Of a stretch of 64,000 nt of DNA, positions 42,501-56,200 are shown piece by piece. The DNA is taken from positions 1,373,001-1,437,000 of the forward strand of contig JBAJFE010000011.1 of assembly GCA_037903355.1 (NCBI GenBank). The letters are read 5' to 3'. Source of the stretch: Trichuris trichiura (taxonomy: Eukaryota > Nematoda > Enoplea > Trichinellida > Trichuridae). Numbering within the stretch: position 1 is the first letter of the stretch; the number at the start of each line of letters is the position of its first letter. A program made the translations under genes and the position numbers. Under the pieces are notes generated by a model. It worked only from the letters and a program-made list of their open reading frames with translations, did not search any database and was not told the DNA's origin.

Positions 42501-44733
42501 CGCATGTTGACAATATGCTTCAGTGAAAACCAACACAGATTAAATGCTTCCTTAATTCGTGGCTTGGAACAGTTGTAAGCATTCTTGCTTTGTTTTCATT
42601 GCCCAAAAAGACATTCGCCGGTAAACTAGCTGCATCTCTGTCAGAAAAGGTCTACGCATTTTGCAAAACCAAATAATTATAACAGAATACATGTCGCTTT
42701 GAATCATATGTTCTGTTCTAGCTATTTGGTAATGCAAAATGAAAGCAGTTGTGCACTCTTCAAATGATTTGAATTTTTAGCGCGTTATGTGCAATGGGAC
42801 AGTTCAGTCTATTACAGGAATTTAGTCGCGCAATGGCTTGAAAGAGAAAACGTTACCTGTAGTGATCTACTCCACTCTCTTGTTTAGTAGTGCGCAAAGT
42901 TGATTGCACATCTGAATATTATACTGCCACTCCTGCAGGCCAACGCATGCTACCAGCTGAAGATTTCGGTTGCTTAAAAAGAGCAGTACAGGACGAAGCA
43001 CCGCTTACTCTGGGTGAACGTAGGTGCCGAAGAAGAAAAGTTGGACATTCAGTTCGCAGACATCATTACGGTAAACATGCAGGAACCGTCAATTACGTGC
43101 ATCTATGCAAACACAGAATAAGCTCGTTTTTATTACGAACAACCCAAACTAATGGGCAACTTGCATTACCGCACTTTAAGAAGAAACATCTTGCAGTCCA
43201 AAGAAAAAATGGAAACCTACTTCAAACTTAGAAAACCGCATCCATAAATTCTTCGGAACAAAGATCTCACTGACGAGGTAATAGTAAACTATCAAACATA
43301 AATTCATGGTATCTTACCAAGACAAAAATGAACACAGTTTAAAATGCGGTTTGTTCGGAAACCACTTCGCCTTTTAGCTGTGTCATCATGCGCCCAGATT
43401 ACTTTCATTACTTTGCGTAATCAGTCTGTGCTTCATCAACTCCCTTAAAAAAGTTTTTTTGCCGTACGGCAAGTATTGGTCAATTCTTGACGTTGTTAGA
43501 AGGCTTTTCTCCTTCTCTTAAGAATTTAGCCTGCCAAAACGAGTACGCTGAACAACTGACCTCTTTTCATTCTATTTAGCCGCAGATATTCTTCTCTGAT
43601 GAATGCGCTGAATAATGAGCTCATTCCAATCGAAAATCATCACCTGCGATAACAAAAGCAGGTTATAGCATATTTACTATTGAAGAATACATCAGATACC
43701 TGCACATCATGTTCTTACGATAGGCGAACGAATTTCGTCCTCGCTGCTTGTACGTCTCGCTCATCAGAGGTAAAGTCGAAGATGCCGAGCCACTAGTAAT
43801 ATGCAGAAAAAACAATGCAAGCCAATAATAGTAACAAAAATAATAAAAGCCACAGCAAAGGACTCCAATTCAATGTGCATACTTATTAGTTCAGATTTAT
43901 AAACAACATGCGTAACGGGAACAACTCACGCATGCAAAATAAAGTCCTAAGGAAGCTGTAACTTGGCATATTCAATGACAAGCACCATCATCATTCGATT
44001 TCAGAACAAAACTCTGTTCATGGGAAATAAACTATCGAAAGCACGGCCGCCTATTTATAATCAGACAGGTAGATCTAAAATGAAAACAAAAAAGTGCATG
44101 TACAAGACATCGTCTACCAAACCTGTTTGACTATGAATTCTTACTAACAGAAATGTAGCACAATACAAATCGAATACAGCAGCTAATTTAGCAAATAGAC
44201 AACACAAAAGTGCACTGACAGTAATTAGGGGTACAACATAAAACAATGCGTAAGGATAAGGCCAGGCGAGTTCACAAACTGTACATCACATCCACCTACT
44301 GCACTATTCGTTCAGATGCGTTCCCTAAGATCTGGTGGCTGCTCTAAGAACTATAAGCCCTATGCACTTCAATATATGGTAAAGAATACTGCGTTAAAAC
44401 TGCTGAAGGCAGCCGCGCATTTCTGGAAATGCCAAACTATCATGAATTTCAAAAATAAATCAAACTATGTACTACTTTTCTCGTTCAAACCTACGAAAGC
44501 ATGAAACAACACTTGCTAAAAGCGAAACAAAAGGAACATACAACAAAGGGTTAAAATATCAAGCAAATAAAAGTTGACCATTCAATGAACGACTCGAACT
44601 AAGAAACCGCCTCATTGCATAGTGCTGCGAACTATGAAATGCCAAACTGACAACCAACGCGTAATGCGGACATCAGAAAAACATTGCATACCAATTCTCA
44701 TGATAAAAAGTGAAATAAACGGGAGCAGAAGTT

Positions 44734-44832
44734 CAACATTATTGTACGGAAAAGCTACCCGTTCAAAGATTTTTATTGCAAAGCTTTCGGAGATCACCTG
44801 TCACCTGGTAGCTTTCCCGTACAATAATGTTG
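44734..44832. repeat. 26-bp inverted repeat with 47-nt loop
   Basis: Arms 44734-44759 (starting CAACATTATTGTACGG) and 44807-44832 are inverted copies differing at one base. The loop is AT-rich and of a size compatible with a small MITE remnant or an RNA hairpin. No flanking target duplication was recognised. Confidence 0.88.
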
Positions 44833-45447
44833 ATACACACACCCGTTAAGAGAAACTATGTTTTCAAAGGGAGTAAAAGTTGGAATATTGCCTAGAGAAT
44901 AAACTGCGCAACGTGTTCGGCAAAAGCTATGTACAACTTAATATCAACAGATCAGATAAATGGTAATTCGTCTCACTTTTTGCTTTAGAATAGCTCGTCA
45001 TTTCAAAGTTTGCCTAATTAAGACCTTTTTCCGGCAGTGATTTCAAACTTCGGAAATAATGTGTTTACAAATGAACTTTCAGGATTTACTGCTTGAAATA
45101 AGGAACTTAAAAACGTTGTTTTGAAAACAAATTAAAGATAAAAGAATTACGAAGAACAAAACACAAGCCGGATTGGCTCGCAACCTTTGCAATGCTGTTC
45201 AATTAGGCCCTGTTAAAATAAAACATAAAGAAAACAAAATACGCCTGTTAAGTCAACTGAAGGGAAAGCAAAACAGCGAAGTCCATTTATTCTTTTTTCT
45301 TCTTTCTACGAACACAAACGCAGCTCTCACCGTAACGAATTACTGTTTTAACCAAAGAGGGCGTTGTGCACGCAATCGTTTAACGAGAGAAGCATTATTA
45401 TTATCCGTTTAGTATGACGGAATGGCGAACCCAAATTTTGAACAACT

Positions 45448-47582
45448 TCACATCAGCATTACATCGTAGCCAAAAGCTCCTTTAATAGCTGTGAAGTAGT
45501 GCCTGAATGGAAGGAAACTGTGCTGAACTGTGTCCGGCCCAATTACGTTTACGAATACAATTACCTGCGCCATCCATCTTCGGTTGCGTCAAAGTGGTTT
45601 TCAGGAACGCCAGTTTGCTCAAGCAGCAATTCAGTGCCGTCATCCTGTTGTTCAAATGTCAGTAAAACTGTTGAAGTTTGATCTTCAGGCCATGTTTTCA
45701 TACGCCAGTTCATCAATACTTTCTTGCCGGGTTCCTAGGCTAACTGGTTAGCAAAAAAGATCAAACACACGTCTAAACCATACCAACTCTAAGAAAACGC
45801 CATCTACCATGTGATCAAATAACCAGAACTTTCCTCCGGGTCTTCCGTCCACCGAACAAGGAGCTCGTGTGTATATTTTGACCATCTGAAATCATTTACT
45901 TTTCGAATACTCACTCGGCGAAAAAAAGAGACAACCGCACGTACATTTTCCGAAACAAAAGCCATATAAGCATCCATTGCACTGCATTTGAATTTGTCTT
46001 TTAAAGACAACTTTTTCGTTCTCGACGATGCATTGCATACATCCACGTTGGTATCGCTTACGCAATGCTGAAACGACGGGAATTTTCAATTTAAAAGGAA
46101 CGTAATAAATAAACTCGTACCTGACGAAATGTTTCCTTGATTGACTTCTCATTGAAGTTTTTCCTATTGGCGCCGTCACTCTGCTTTACTGCAGCGGCAG
46201 CTGTTGGATTATTCTTTGTAGGAAGGATAGCTTTGACTCCAAATTCTTCCTTCAGTTCACGAATATACTTTTCCAATTGTTTTCGAATAAGCTTCACTCC
46301 CTCGTTCTCCATTAACGGCTTGATTTTACTTGCTGCTTCGTCAGAAGCTTTCGTCGTTACTAGTATCTAAAAGAAGTTGTCAAGCAATCAATGGACAACG
46401 AAATTTAAACGAGCAAAACGTCCAATGTTGCATAAGCAATATTAGTAGGATCGTGATCGTCGAGGGAGACAAAAACAGGCGAATTATTACGTATTAATAA
46501 TCGAGAGGTACGCACATTAACAGCATCAATGTCATTTTCGTCGCTCAAATTTGGAATCTCCACTTCTCCATCACAAGAGAAGTCACAGTCGTCCGTTGTG
46601 CCATGCCAATCCAGGTTTATAGCCCATTCATACAGGAAAATTAATTTCGCTTTACGATTGTTCGCCGAGGCTTCTCCTTCAATTTTAGAGATGGATGTAA
46701 CCAAACAAGTGGCTAAACAAAACAATTATTACAATGGCCACAGTAGATGAAGTCATACAACGACCTTTTTCGTTTGTAACCTCTAAGCCGGTTAGCAGCT
46801 CGGACAATCGTTGTTTCGACCATGGCGTAGCGTTTCTTTCTGTCCTAAGGACATAACCATCTCTCATCAAAAGAACAAAAGACGTCTTTGAAGAAAAAAC
46901 TTCTTAAACCTTTAGCTTGCTAAAAATGGAGTATTCCGTGAAATTTTACCCCTAATGGTATACACAGCTTATCCCATCCGTACACTCAATTACAAGAAAA
47001 TGGAAACGATTGCCCGACACTACGAAACATGAACAAATGAAGATTCAATAAAATATATCAACGCAAATCGAAAATAAAAGATGGATATTTCATTAAAAAG
47101 GAAACGTTGAACGTAACGAAATCAAAAATACAAAACAAGGCAAAGCATCACGAAATGTAACTTAAAGAAGAACGATCGATTTCTCTGTGCAGAGCGGACG
47201 GTAAGGAGAAACGTTTAGACAATGCTTAGTTAACAATCGCTTTGCTCGTCCTCACAACCTATTCATGAAACAAATTTTCAAATAGAAACGCATAAACCAG
47301 CTTAGCTGTTTCTGTACTCCTACAAATAACTGCTAAAAGAACTAACTGAGACGCTTTAACGAATGTAAATTCAATCAACGATGCGTCATCCATGTCCTCG
47401 AACTTACAGACAACTGTTATTTTTGAGCTAACTCACCGAAAAAGCAGGGTAAATTTATAATGACAGAACGGATACGGAAAACAAATCAGCAGAAAACTTT
47501 ACCAATGCCAATTGTTCACATTTGTGGCGTCTGGACGTTCCTCGACAATCCACCGTGGATCACCTTCGCCCCACTTTGCCAT
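45448..47582 (-). CDS. ahsa1: Activator of Hsp90 ATPase, Aha1
   Basis: This is a cytosolic co-chaperone that binds Hsp90 and stimulates its ATPase. The first exon (from ATG 47582-47580) encodes MAKWGEGDPRWIVEERPDAT and then the signature NNWHW. Following exons give ERNATPWSKQRLSELL (about 46850-46755), SISKIEGEASANNRKAKL and EIPNLSDENDID (about 46710-46515), and MENEGVKLIRKQLEKYIREL (about 46370-46120), completing the Aha1 N-domain. The C-terminal AHSA1/START-like domain comes from the exon carrying KDKFKCSAMDAYMAF, then PGGKFWLFDHMVDG, then EPGKKVLMNWRMKTWPED, and a last exon giving HYFTAIKGAFGYDVMLM-stop (stop 45450-45448). The order and the GWRR-HYF ending match vertebrate Aha1 closely, and the gene looks complete and intact. 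It lies 1.3 kb downstream of the WDR62 gene on the same strand. Confidence 0.93.
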
Positions 47583-48927
47583 GGTCAAACTACGCACACG
47601 CGTTAATTCTCTTCACGACAAAGTACGCGGCACCGTTTTACTAGTCAGCGAGAGAATACAGCTGTATACCAAAGAAGAACTGGCAGAAACAATCGTTCAA
47701 TTCTCTGCCTATAATACAGTACCGTTTGAGAAAGTCACGTACTACAGATGAAAAGTCAAGAAAATTCACTTAATTTAAAACCTCAGTTGGTTATTTAAGC
47801 ACTATTACGCTTTCAACGGCATTAGAAACAAACTTAAGACGTTTTCCCTCACTCGGTTCAATCAAAGAATTAGCTCACAAGGCTGACGAAGTGAATAGAA
47901 GAGCTTTGACAATACAATGCACGGTGATTAATAGCCGAGATGGCATTGTTGAAGGAGTTAATATAAAAATTTCAGTCCACTTAAAATGCACCAAACTGGT
48001 CTCTTAAGCTTCTGAGTCGACGTTCAAAAGCCCCAAAATTTACCTACCAGAAAATCAGGAAACCAAATCTTGATTTCGGAGAAGCAACGTAAAAACGAAG
48101 TCTAAACGTTACAGAAACGAGCCGGAGCACATTTTGACGAAATGTCCGCGAGTGTCAATAACGGATACGGGGCACAAAATGATTCAATTATTGTTGCCTT
48201 TAGATCAATAAAGCCAACGTATCTGTACGCTTCTAATAACTTTTTCTTGCAAAACATCAAAGCAATAAAGAATTTTACTAGAGACAACCGTGAAAGCTTG
48301 AATTTCGATGCAACTTCCTTAACTCCTAGCGAGCATAAATAGCCAATCATGCCCTTTCATGCACAATAAATCGGATTCTAATGATTCACAATTTAATGCA
48401 ACTTTAAGCCGCACTATTGGTGACGTTAATTTTAAAAAAGTTGAAAAGTCGAAATGGGCAAATCGCATTCTTATTAACTGTCGTCAAGACAATTCCATAT
48501 CTTGATTATCATTAGTCGACTAGGTGTACTGTCGCAGCATAGGGACTACGTTGTAATTGTACCCATTGTGTTCTAACGGCAATTAGAGCACCTCCGAAGT
48601 AGTAGAATTCCGCCGCAGCAACACGGCAGTACAAGATACGCGTCGAATATGATAAAAATGATTTTATTACGAACTTCTGCAACTGAAATATGCTCGAGGG
48701 TTAAAAATCGTTTGCGCGTAGAATCAACAGAAACCAGTTGAGACCAGAGCTCTGATGTAAAAGAAAGAGTAAAAACATGCACGATGCATCTCGAACGAGA
48801 AGAGCAAAATTATGACTGGACAACAATGCGGACAAACCGCACAAGGAGCAATGACTCTACAATGGCTTGGATAAAACGGATACATGAAGTGCACTGCGCA
48901 AAGGGATAGTCGAACCGGTAAATTGAG
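47583..48927. other. Intergenic gap between WDR62 3' end and Aha1 start
   Basis: The gap is 1.3 kb with no coding signal. It should contain the WDR62 3' UTR and the Aha1 promoter. It is too long for a typical nematode operon spacing, so independent transcription is likely. Confidence 0.5.
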
Positions 48928-51900
48928 TTAAAAACGTTCAGTACCATGACTGACGTCATCGGCAGTGTCGCCAACGGGTTCAAGGCGAACTGGCACTTCT
49001 GAAGCTTGGCGGAGTGCCAAAGTGAGCCGTTTCTGTGCAAGTTCAAGCTTTGGAGTCAATAAGGCCACTAAATGTTCCTTCTGTTCATCGCCCAAGTCAC
49101 CATCCTCGAGAATCTAAGAGTACAATTGGATCTACGTCATATTACGTTATTGCTCCGCAACGTTACCATATTGAAAGCGTGCAAGACTTTGTCCAATGCC
49201 TTCATGAAACCATCGGCGCTCTCTTTGCAATGGCCGTCCATTTCTAAACGCTCACCAATGAATCATTAGAATATTACAAACGCGCGCACTGTTTTTCTAC
49301 TGATGCAAAAACAAGATCGCAAAACAGCAAAACTAGTTCCTACTTTCGTAGTGAATGTCCTCAGCGTCCAAGAATTGTCGCCGACGATCGAAATCAATGT
49401 CAGATGAATGCAAAGGGGAGCCAAAACGCGACTTCGCTCCAAAACGCCCAACAACAGCTTCCGCGGAAGAACCGGGCGATTGTAAAAGCAACTTGCTCAA
49501 ATAGCTTTGCCGTTTGCCAGGCAGAGATTCAAACAACCGTTGAGTTGTGCTGTCGCTTAATCGAAGTTCTCGACCGGATACCGGTGAACGGCACTTTTCG
49601 TAAAACCTTTCCACTGCGCTAACATTGCTGCCATGACGTCGCCTTGGCGAAGCGTAGCGATGCAAACTGCTGGACGTTGGCGACTGCGTAGACGAAAGAA
49701 TGCAATTCTCCTGCGATTCTTCGGAATCACCAATGGATAGCTTCTCCGTTGGAGTTCGACAGCCGCTAAGCACTTGGTGAGCCTTCCTCTGCGCCGGACC
49801 ACTGACGCGATAAAATCGAGGAAGAGTAATGGATCTCGTGTAAGACTTTGGTACACTTTTCTGCGGCTGCTCCAGATCGCCAGTCAAGTCCGTCCGACTG
49901 AGCCTTTCCAAGTCACGTAACGTTTCGGACAATTGACGAGGTACCCAAGGCTCGTCGGTGCCTGTTGGCAGATAACCAACCGACCTGGCCAAGTGACGTC
50001 GACTACCAATTGGTAAAGGTTCCTGACCAGAATTAAGAGACGTTGTCGATATGCCCCGCTGCAGGCTAGCTGTAGAACGGGATCTGTTCATCAAGCCTGA
50101 TGATAATGCTTCCTGAGAACTGCCTTCCCATGCGCTAGCTAAGTTTTCCTGAGACTTTCGCAACCTACAGAAAAAATAACTCTGCCAGAGCGAAACATTA
50201 CACCTTCAAAGAATCACTTCTCTCGTATATTCGATAACCGTTTCATAGTCGTTGTCTGTCGGCGGTCATTAGAAAATGGAGATAACGACATCATACTAAT
50301 GCTGTTCTTTAGCAAACCAGGTGGCGCCGAGGCTGATAAGTGTGGTCGATCTCCCAAGGAAGAGGCATATTTACCTAAGCGATGGCGATCGGGCGATAGG
50401 AGCTCTTGGGCCAGCAAGGTTTTGCTAAAACGTCGCAATGCGCCAAAAATGACTAACAAAGTAATGCACAGTAAGAAAAAAAGTTACCAAAGCTCTGAAA
50501 GAACCGAATCGCGACCGTGGGTCAGCGAGTAAGCAGGACTACGACTTCGGGCATGCAGCTCGCTTTGCTCATAGGTCTCCCCTGAAACAGGCGTTTTTTA
50601 AAACTATGACAAAAGTAATGAAATGACAGACAGACGCCATTTACGCTAGCAAAACAGAAGAAATAGTGCTAACACCTATAAATGAATCAATGACGTGTTC
50701 ATACAAGCTGATCACTTTGTCGCTATTCACTGTTGTTTGAAAAAGTTGCTGGAAAAACTTTTTTGCTTAAAGATGAATTTGAGAAATGTACGATTGGAAC
50801 AGCAATGACGGTTGACGGTGCATTGAAAAACTTTATCCGCCATTTCAAGGAGATCAACTTGACGTAGCGAGAAGGCAAATCTTACGCTGTGGGAAGAATA
50901 GCATAGGATCATTTGCCAATCACACCACGCCAAGTTGCTGCCATGGACTCTTTACGTTTGTCCAAAAGTTTTCAATTTTCATAACAACCCATTCAAAGGG
51001 AAGAAAACACGCTACCTAATTTTGTCTTTAACGCAATAGCAGTATGCCGGTTTCTGAGTCTTAACCTAACAATAGCTAAAGGATTCTGAGTTCTAATAAA
51101 AGCAAATTCTTTGTTAACCATAAGTGACAGCAGTTCAAAAAAGGCAACTATTCGAAATGCCTGCTGACCGTACTTAATCAACACGCCAAGGAAACGAAAG
51201 ATGATACTTTAAAATTCTTCCAAGTGACTCAAACTGCAATAAGCATTCCCAGAATAGGGGAACGAATAGCGATATGATAAAACTAACGTCAACAAAACTT
51301 CCCGCGCGATTTTCGCTCCCAGGCGCGCAAAAATTGATTTTCAAGGTATCACATTACCGCTTGCAATAATGAAATGTCATCCAGTTGGAAAAAAGGTTAA
51401 AAATGTGGAACATTATCAGTGCATGTTACTGGCTGTTAGCTCATTTGAAAACAAGGAAGATGAGCAGCGTAAGATAAAGTAAAATGATGACAACTTGCCA
51501 GGAAGCTTCGATGCGGACAAATAGGTTGGCATGGTGACGTGTCTTCTATTGCTGTACTGTTGCCTCCCGTTCTTCTTGTCGCTCGATTGCAGCGGTGTAT
51601 TAAACTCTTGGAAAGTCAAGTTCAACGCTTAAAGACAAAGCTGTCTCAAAGACCATCTTAGCAGCTGGAGATAGCCACTTACGCCTTCGTACGCGATCCA
51701 AACCATGAGAAGAAGACGAAGAAGCGGCAGCAGCAGATCCAAAGGAAGACGAGGTAGACGGGATTTGACCAATGTCTTCGTTTCGGTCCCGTTTACAGGC
51801 AACAAAACTTTTCAGACCCGAAATTCTGTCCGATTCCGGCCGTTCCATCGAAGAAGGAGCGGAAAGACTAGAAGCCAACGATGGCGACGTGCTAGGACGA

Positions 51901-53260
51901 GATTGAGAATCTGTATGCTGCAAAAGGGATAGATATCTCACAATAGGCAGCCATTAAAGCGTAGAAGTTTTATTACCGTCGCTATCGGACTGTGCCACGC
52001 TCGTGGCCAATGTTGGATAGGCTTTCTGCAAGGATAAAATTTGTCGTGCAAACATGTCACGCAATCTGCACAATACAAACCGGACGTCAGCACCGGAGCG
52101 ATTGAGAAATCTTGAAGTGAGGCTTTGCCTATTAGTCGCATTCCGATTGAACGGACTCGCATCCACCATAGCGGCATCACCAGACGACTGGCAAGGATCT
52201 GCTTATTCATGCAATGCTCAGTGCGTCGAAAAATTTTAAAAACTTTCCACGAACCTAATACGTCCAAACGGGTGCAGCGCGTTGTCTCCATAGAGTCACC
52301 TAGACGAACATCCAAAAAATGACTGCTAGACGTCTCGCCATTCTTCATTTTTTCTCCCCCCATTTGGCGAGACGACTGATGTTCTTCGTCGCTGCCATCT
52401 GAAAGTTTAAAAAACTCAAAACACTCCGAAATAAGAGCTGCAGAATTGGTAGCAATTTCTCAAACAAGCACGATTATATCTGTGCACATCCTCTCGCGTA
52501 AATAATGTTTAAGCAAACGCGGAAGGTGAAAACGTTTGGCACGACACACCTTCTCCTATAAAACATCTTGAATATACAGTTTCAAAGTCACGCAGAAAGA
52601 GACATACTCAACGAACGAAAAGTGGTCCCATACAAGGAAAACGCAAATGTACGAAAGCTATGCGTGAAACAGAGTGCAACAAGAACAACTAATAAAATCG
52701 TCAACATTACCACAATAGCGTATCTTATTGAAGCCAGAGAGCCAGCAATTGCCTATAGTACAAAACAGCGCGCGGAGAAAACGAACTTTTCATTATTTCA
52801 TCTTTTGCCTTAGCTGGTAAGGTGTCAGTTACTCTGAGCGTAAACCATCCAAAGGAAAAGGCTCAACTTTCGAAGAAAACAAGAGTTCAACAGAGGCGCT
52901 TTAACTCTGGAACATAAAATACCGCATCGCACTCTGTTGACCGACAGAGCTCACGAATAAAAGTTAAAAGAAAATGTGAACGAAAACATACCTGCAAGTG
53001 GGACGGTGTCCAATGTTTGGCTTCCCATTTTGAGCATATCGGACCTAGCGTTCACCTTAAATTCGCTGAAAATCGAAAGGGAAAACGCGTCAGGGCTGGA
53101 AAAAAGGAACATTTTGAGTAATACCTCTCCTTGACGTCATCCTCACATTCAGGAGATTGAAGATAGAAGACTAAAGGTGACTGCGCACTTTTGTCAGCCG
53201 AAGGTGGAAGCAATTGCCCTTCGGGTGAGCAACCTTCAAAGGCCTGAAGGAAAGTTAGTC
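48928..53260 (-). other. wdr62: WDR62 disordered tail and C-terminal helical domain
   Basis: The exons give Ser/Pro-rich low-complexity segments: [15 protein letters not shown] (about 53200), [20 protein letters not shown] (about 52130), [20 protein letters not shown] (about 52050), a Ser/Ala run ([11 protein letters not shown], about 51700), [14 protein letters not shown] (about 50270), and the long exon 50164-49344 with [30 protein letters not shown] and [15 protein letters not shown]. The last two exons, 49243 to about 49164 and 49113-48928, form amphipathic helices. Repeated S-P and R-x-x-S sites suggest phosphorylation, which is inference from family knowledge. Confidence 0.8.
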
Positions 53261-56200
53261 AAATGACGGCTTTCCCTAATGCTCGAAGCATTTTAAAGAA
53301 TTCGCCAAAAAATAGCGCTACGAACATCAAAACTTAATGGCTGACTGACAAACTGTATATTTTTAAAAAAATGACGCGCAGCGGCAAACGGCATAGCTCG
53401 AATGAGAACTTGGAGGAAAGTTTACCCATTCACCTACGTTAAAGTGCGCCGCCATTTACACTACAGACGAGGCGCCTGTCTCAAAGACATCTGCACAGCC
53501 ACTTGGTTGGCATCAGTAGAGACCATCTGTGCTAATGTCGTCAAATAGCAGAGGACGAAGATTCAACTGCCAACACTTACGTACGCCACGGCTCAAAGCT
53601 GCAGACCAGTCGACTACAGACCTTCTCAACGACAAGATGCATTCAACCTCAATTCTTTTTTGACTATGGCGACTTGAAGGCAATGCATCATTGCTTATTT
53701 AGGTTGTCAGCCGACAACTAACAATGCTAGACAATCTTTGATGTACACGGAAACGTAGAGCTCGAAATAGCAAGTTACAAGGGTAGAAAACTTTTTAAAA
53801 TTTAGTGACACTTCTCTCAGCTCACAGTGGAGCCATAGTGCCACTTTCCTCCCAAACCTAAACGAACGGGCTACGTCAGCTGACCTTTGGTGCACTTTTG
53901 GCCCGGGAGATAATCGGTCATCTTACTCTACCACTGTTCCATACAGGCGGTTAATTTCATTTTCCTATCCAGAACCAACCTAGAACAATTGTTCACTAAG
54001 GTACTCTGCCGTTTTTTGTCCATACACTATATACTGAACAGCACTCTCCTTTTTTGGTTTGAACAGAACACCTTATCTTTATAGGAATTAGTACAACCCG
54101 TCGGAACAGCAGCAGGAAGTTTAAATAAGCTGGCCGAAAATGTGGCCTCTCTGGCGCTGACATGGGTATAAATGGTTATAAGGTCTTCTAGTCCGATGCT
54201 TTCGCTAAATCAGGAACATTAACTCACCTTGTCCAAGGAATCGGAATGACCTTTATCTGGTGCCATATGGCGAGACCACTTTCCAGAAAAGGTTAGCGCA
54301 TTGTCATCTGCTTTTGGCACATCTCCAAGCATTAATGAATCATCGTCATTCGCCTGGAGGTTGTTAAGGTTTTTTGATGGCTTTCCATTTGGCGGGTAAG
54401 ACGACGCCATCTGAGCGTTCTTATCAAAATGATTACTAATGTTCCACTCTAAATTGGAGCTTGCAACGTCGGTCGGCGAGTAAGGATTTTTTGATCCAAG
54501 GCGAGACATAATCGCCTTGCTTAGGCACTGATCAAGTTGCCAAACGAAGATGCAACTATCCCCGGAGACGGTAACCAAATGACGGCAATCGTATAAAAAC
54601 TTAATGCCCGTAACCAGTTCGCCGTGACCACCCAGTACGGCTACACAATTGCCATTGTACACGTCGAATACGTAAACATTCTTGTCGCTTGAGCTAGTGG
54701 CGATGAAACTGCCCGACGGGTCCAACTCCACTTTGATCACTGTGCCATCTTCGGCTAGCGAACCTTTGATGCATGCTTTCTGCTTTCCGTCGGATAGAGT
54801 GTAAACTCGAACTTGCCTGTCTTGACAGGCGGCATATACAGAGTCTGCTGCCTCGTCAACTTCAATATCGTAATAACTGGTAGCTCCAGAGATGCAGCGA
54901 ATTCTTTGAACTTGCACATCGCCAAGATGATTACCGGCAACCAGTCTTCGGTAGACAATGCTCTTGTCAGCTCCGCAGCTGAGAAGTCTCAATTCTCCAT
55001 TCACTTGCACGAATTTTACAGAAGTTATGGAACTGCTGTGATCGTCGATTGTACAAACGGGCTCGTAATGTCGGCTGACATCGAGTACGTGCAAAAGCCT
55101 ATCCCTACTGGCCGATGCCAACAGGCCACTCCCGTAAGGACAATACTCAAGGCAAAGAACGTCTCCGTCGTGCGCTTGCAAATCATGTAGTAAGGATAAA
55201 TCTTCCATAGAATATATCCTAAAAAGGTATGCAAACGTTAAACGTTTACCAGCGTCCCAGATTAGCACCTGATATTGCCATTGCGATCACCGCTAGCCAG
55301 ATGGTGGCAATCCGGACTAACTTTGATCGAACGAACGCCGCTTCGTCCGTCCAAATGATATTCCGTCTTCTCCCTGGCATCTATAGGATACCTTCACGTA
55401 TTCGACAAGAAATAAGCTTGTCTAACACCTACCGGCATTGCTCATTTCAGCGTCACGAAGGCAAACCAAATCGGGATCGCAATAGATAATTTTCATTAAT
55501 TCGTTACTGTAAATGTTAGCGTGACAAAGGCTTCGACTGCCCTCTTCGTAGGGACAACGCGCTTCACCGTCGACGCTCCAAATTCGAATCGTATCATCCG
55601 TACTGCACGTAACAAAGGTACCCGGCGGAATCAGGGATACTGCTGACTTTTCCGATTTGTTAACCGGAAAACACGTATCTACGGCCCAGATGCTGCCGCT
55701 ATGCGCTAGCAAAGATGCAACCTTGCCAACCTGCTTAAAATCGGCAACATCCCACATGTACAAGCTGTGGTCACTGTATATACAAGTGAGCTGAAATTCC
55801 AAACGTTTATGGGGAATCTCGAAATGGAAAAAAATTACTTTCTTGGACGAGACGTGAATAGTGACGGCAACAATGTCCGGAAAAGATGCTCCAACGGGAA
55901 AGGAAGTCATGTGACTCCCGTCCAAACCGGCAGCAACATCCACTCCGAGGTAGTGAGGCTTGGGCAGCGTTGCAATGTAGTGCAGCGAACGAGCATCGAA
56001 TACCCGTAGTATTCCATCGGAGCAACCGACGAATATAGTCTCGTCGCTAAGGCACATTGAACCAGCACTTCCAGCCTTCAAGCAAACAGACACGTATTAA
56101 AGCGGATGTCGAAATCGAACTGGAATGATTCATTCTACGACTAAAGCTTAAAACTTAAAGGTTACTCAACGCAAAGCCTCCTACAATAAATTCTTTCACA

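Larger units (their letters stand above)
26424..45447. other. 19-kb gene-poor tract
   Basis: Open frames here are short (at most about 140 codons), lack recognisable domains and cannot be joined into a gene by splice signals. No tRNA-like box B sequence was seen. The + strand is conspicuously A-rich over much of the interval. For example 41821-41880 has 24 A to 7 T, 28441-28500 has 21 A to 8 T, and 31081-31140 has 23 A to 12 T. It contains two strong hairpins (39.4 and 44.7 kb) and three short microsatellites. It may include the missing first exon and a long 5' intron of the PLC-beta gene. Confidence 0.6.

Noticed and set aside
42890..43231. 113-codon open frame in the gene-poor tract
   Set aside because: No recognisable domain and no neighbouring exon to join; A-rich composition makes stop-free frames on this strand more likely by chance.
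52069..52084. Apparent 15-nt intron (GTTTGTATTGTGCAG) in WDR62
   Set aside because: The reading frame is open straight through and continues smoothly, so no intron needs to be assumed.
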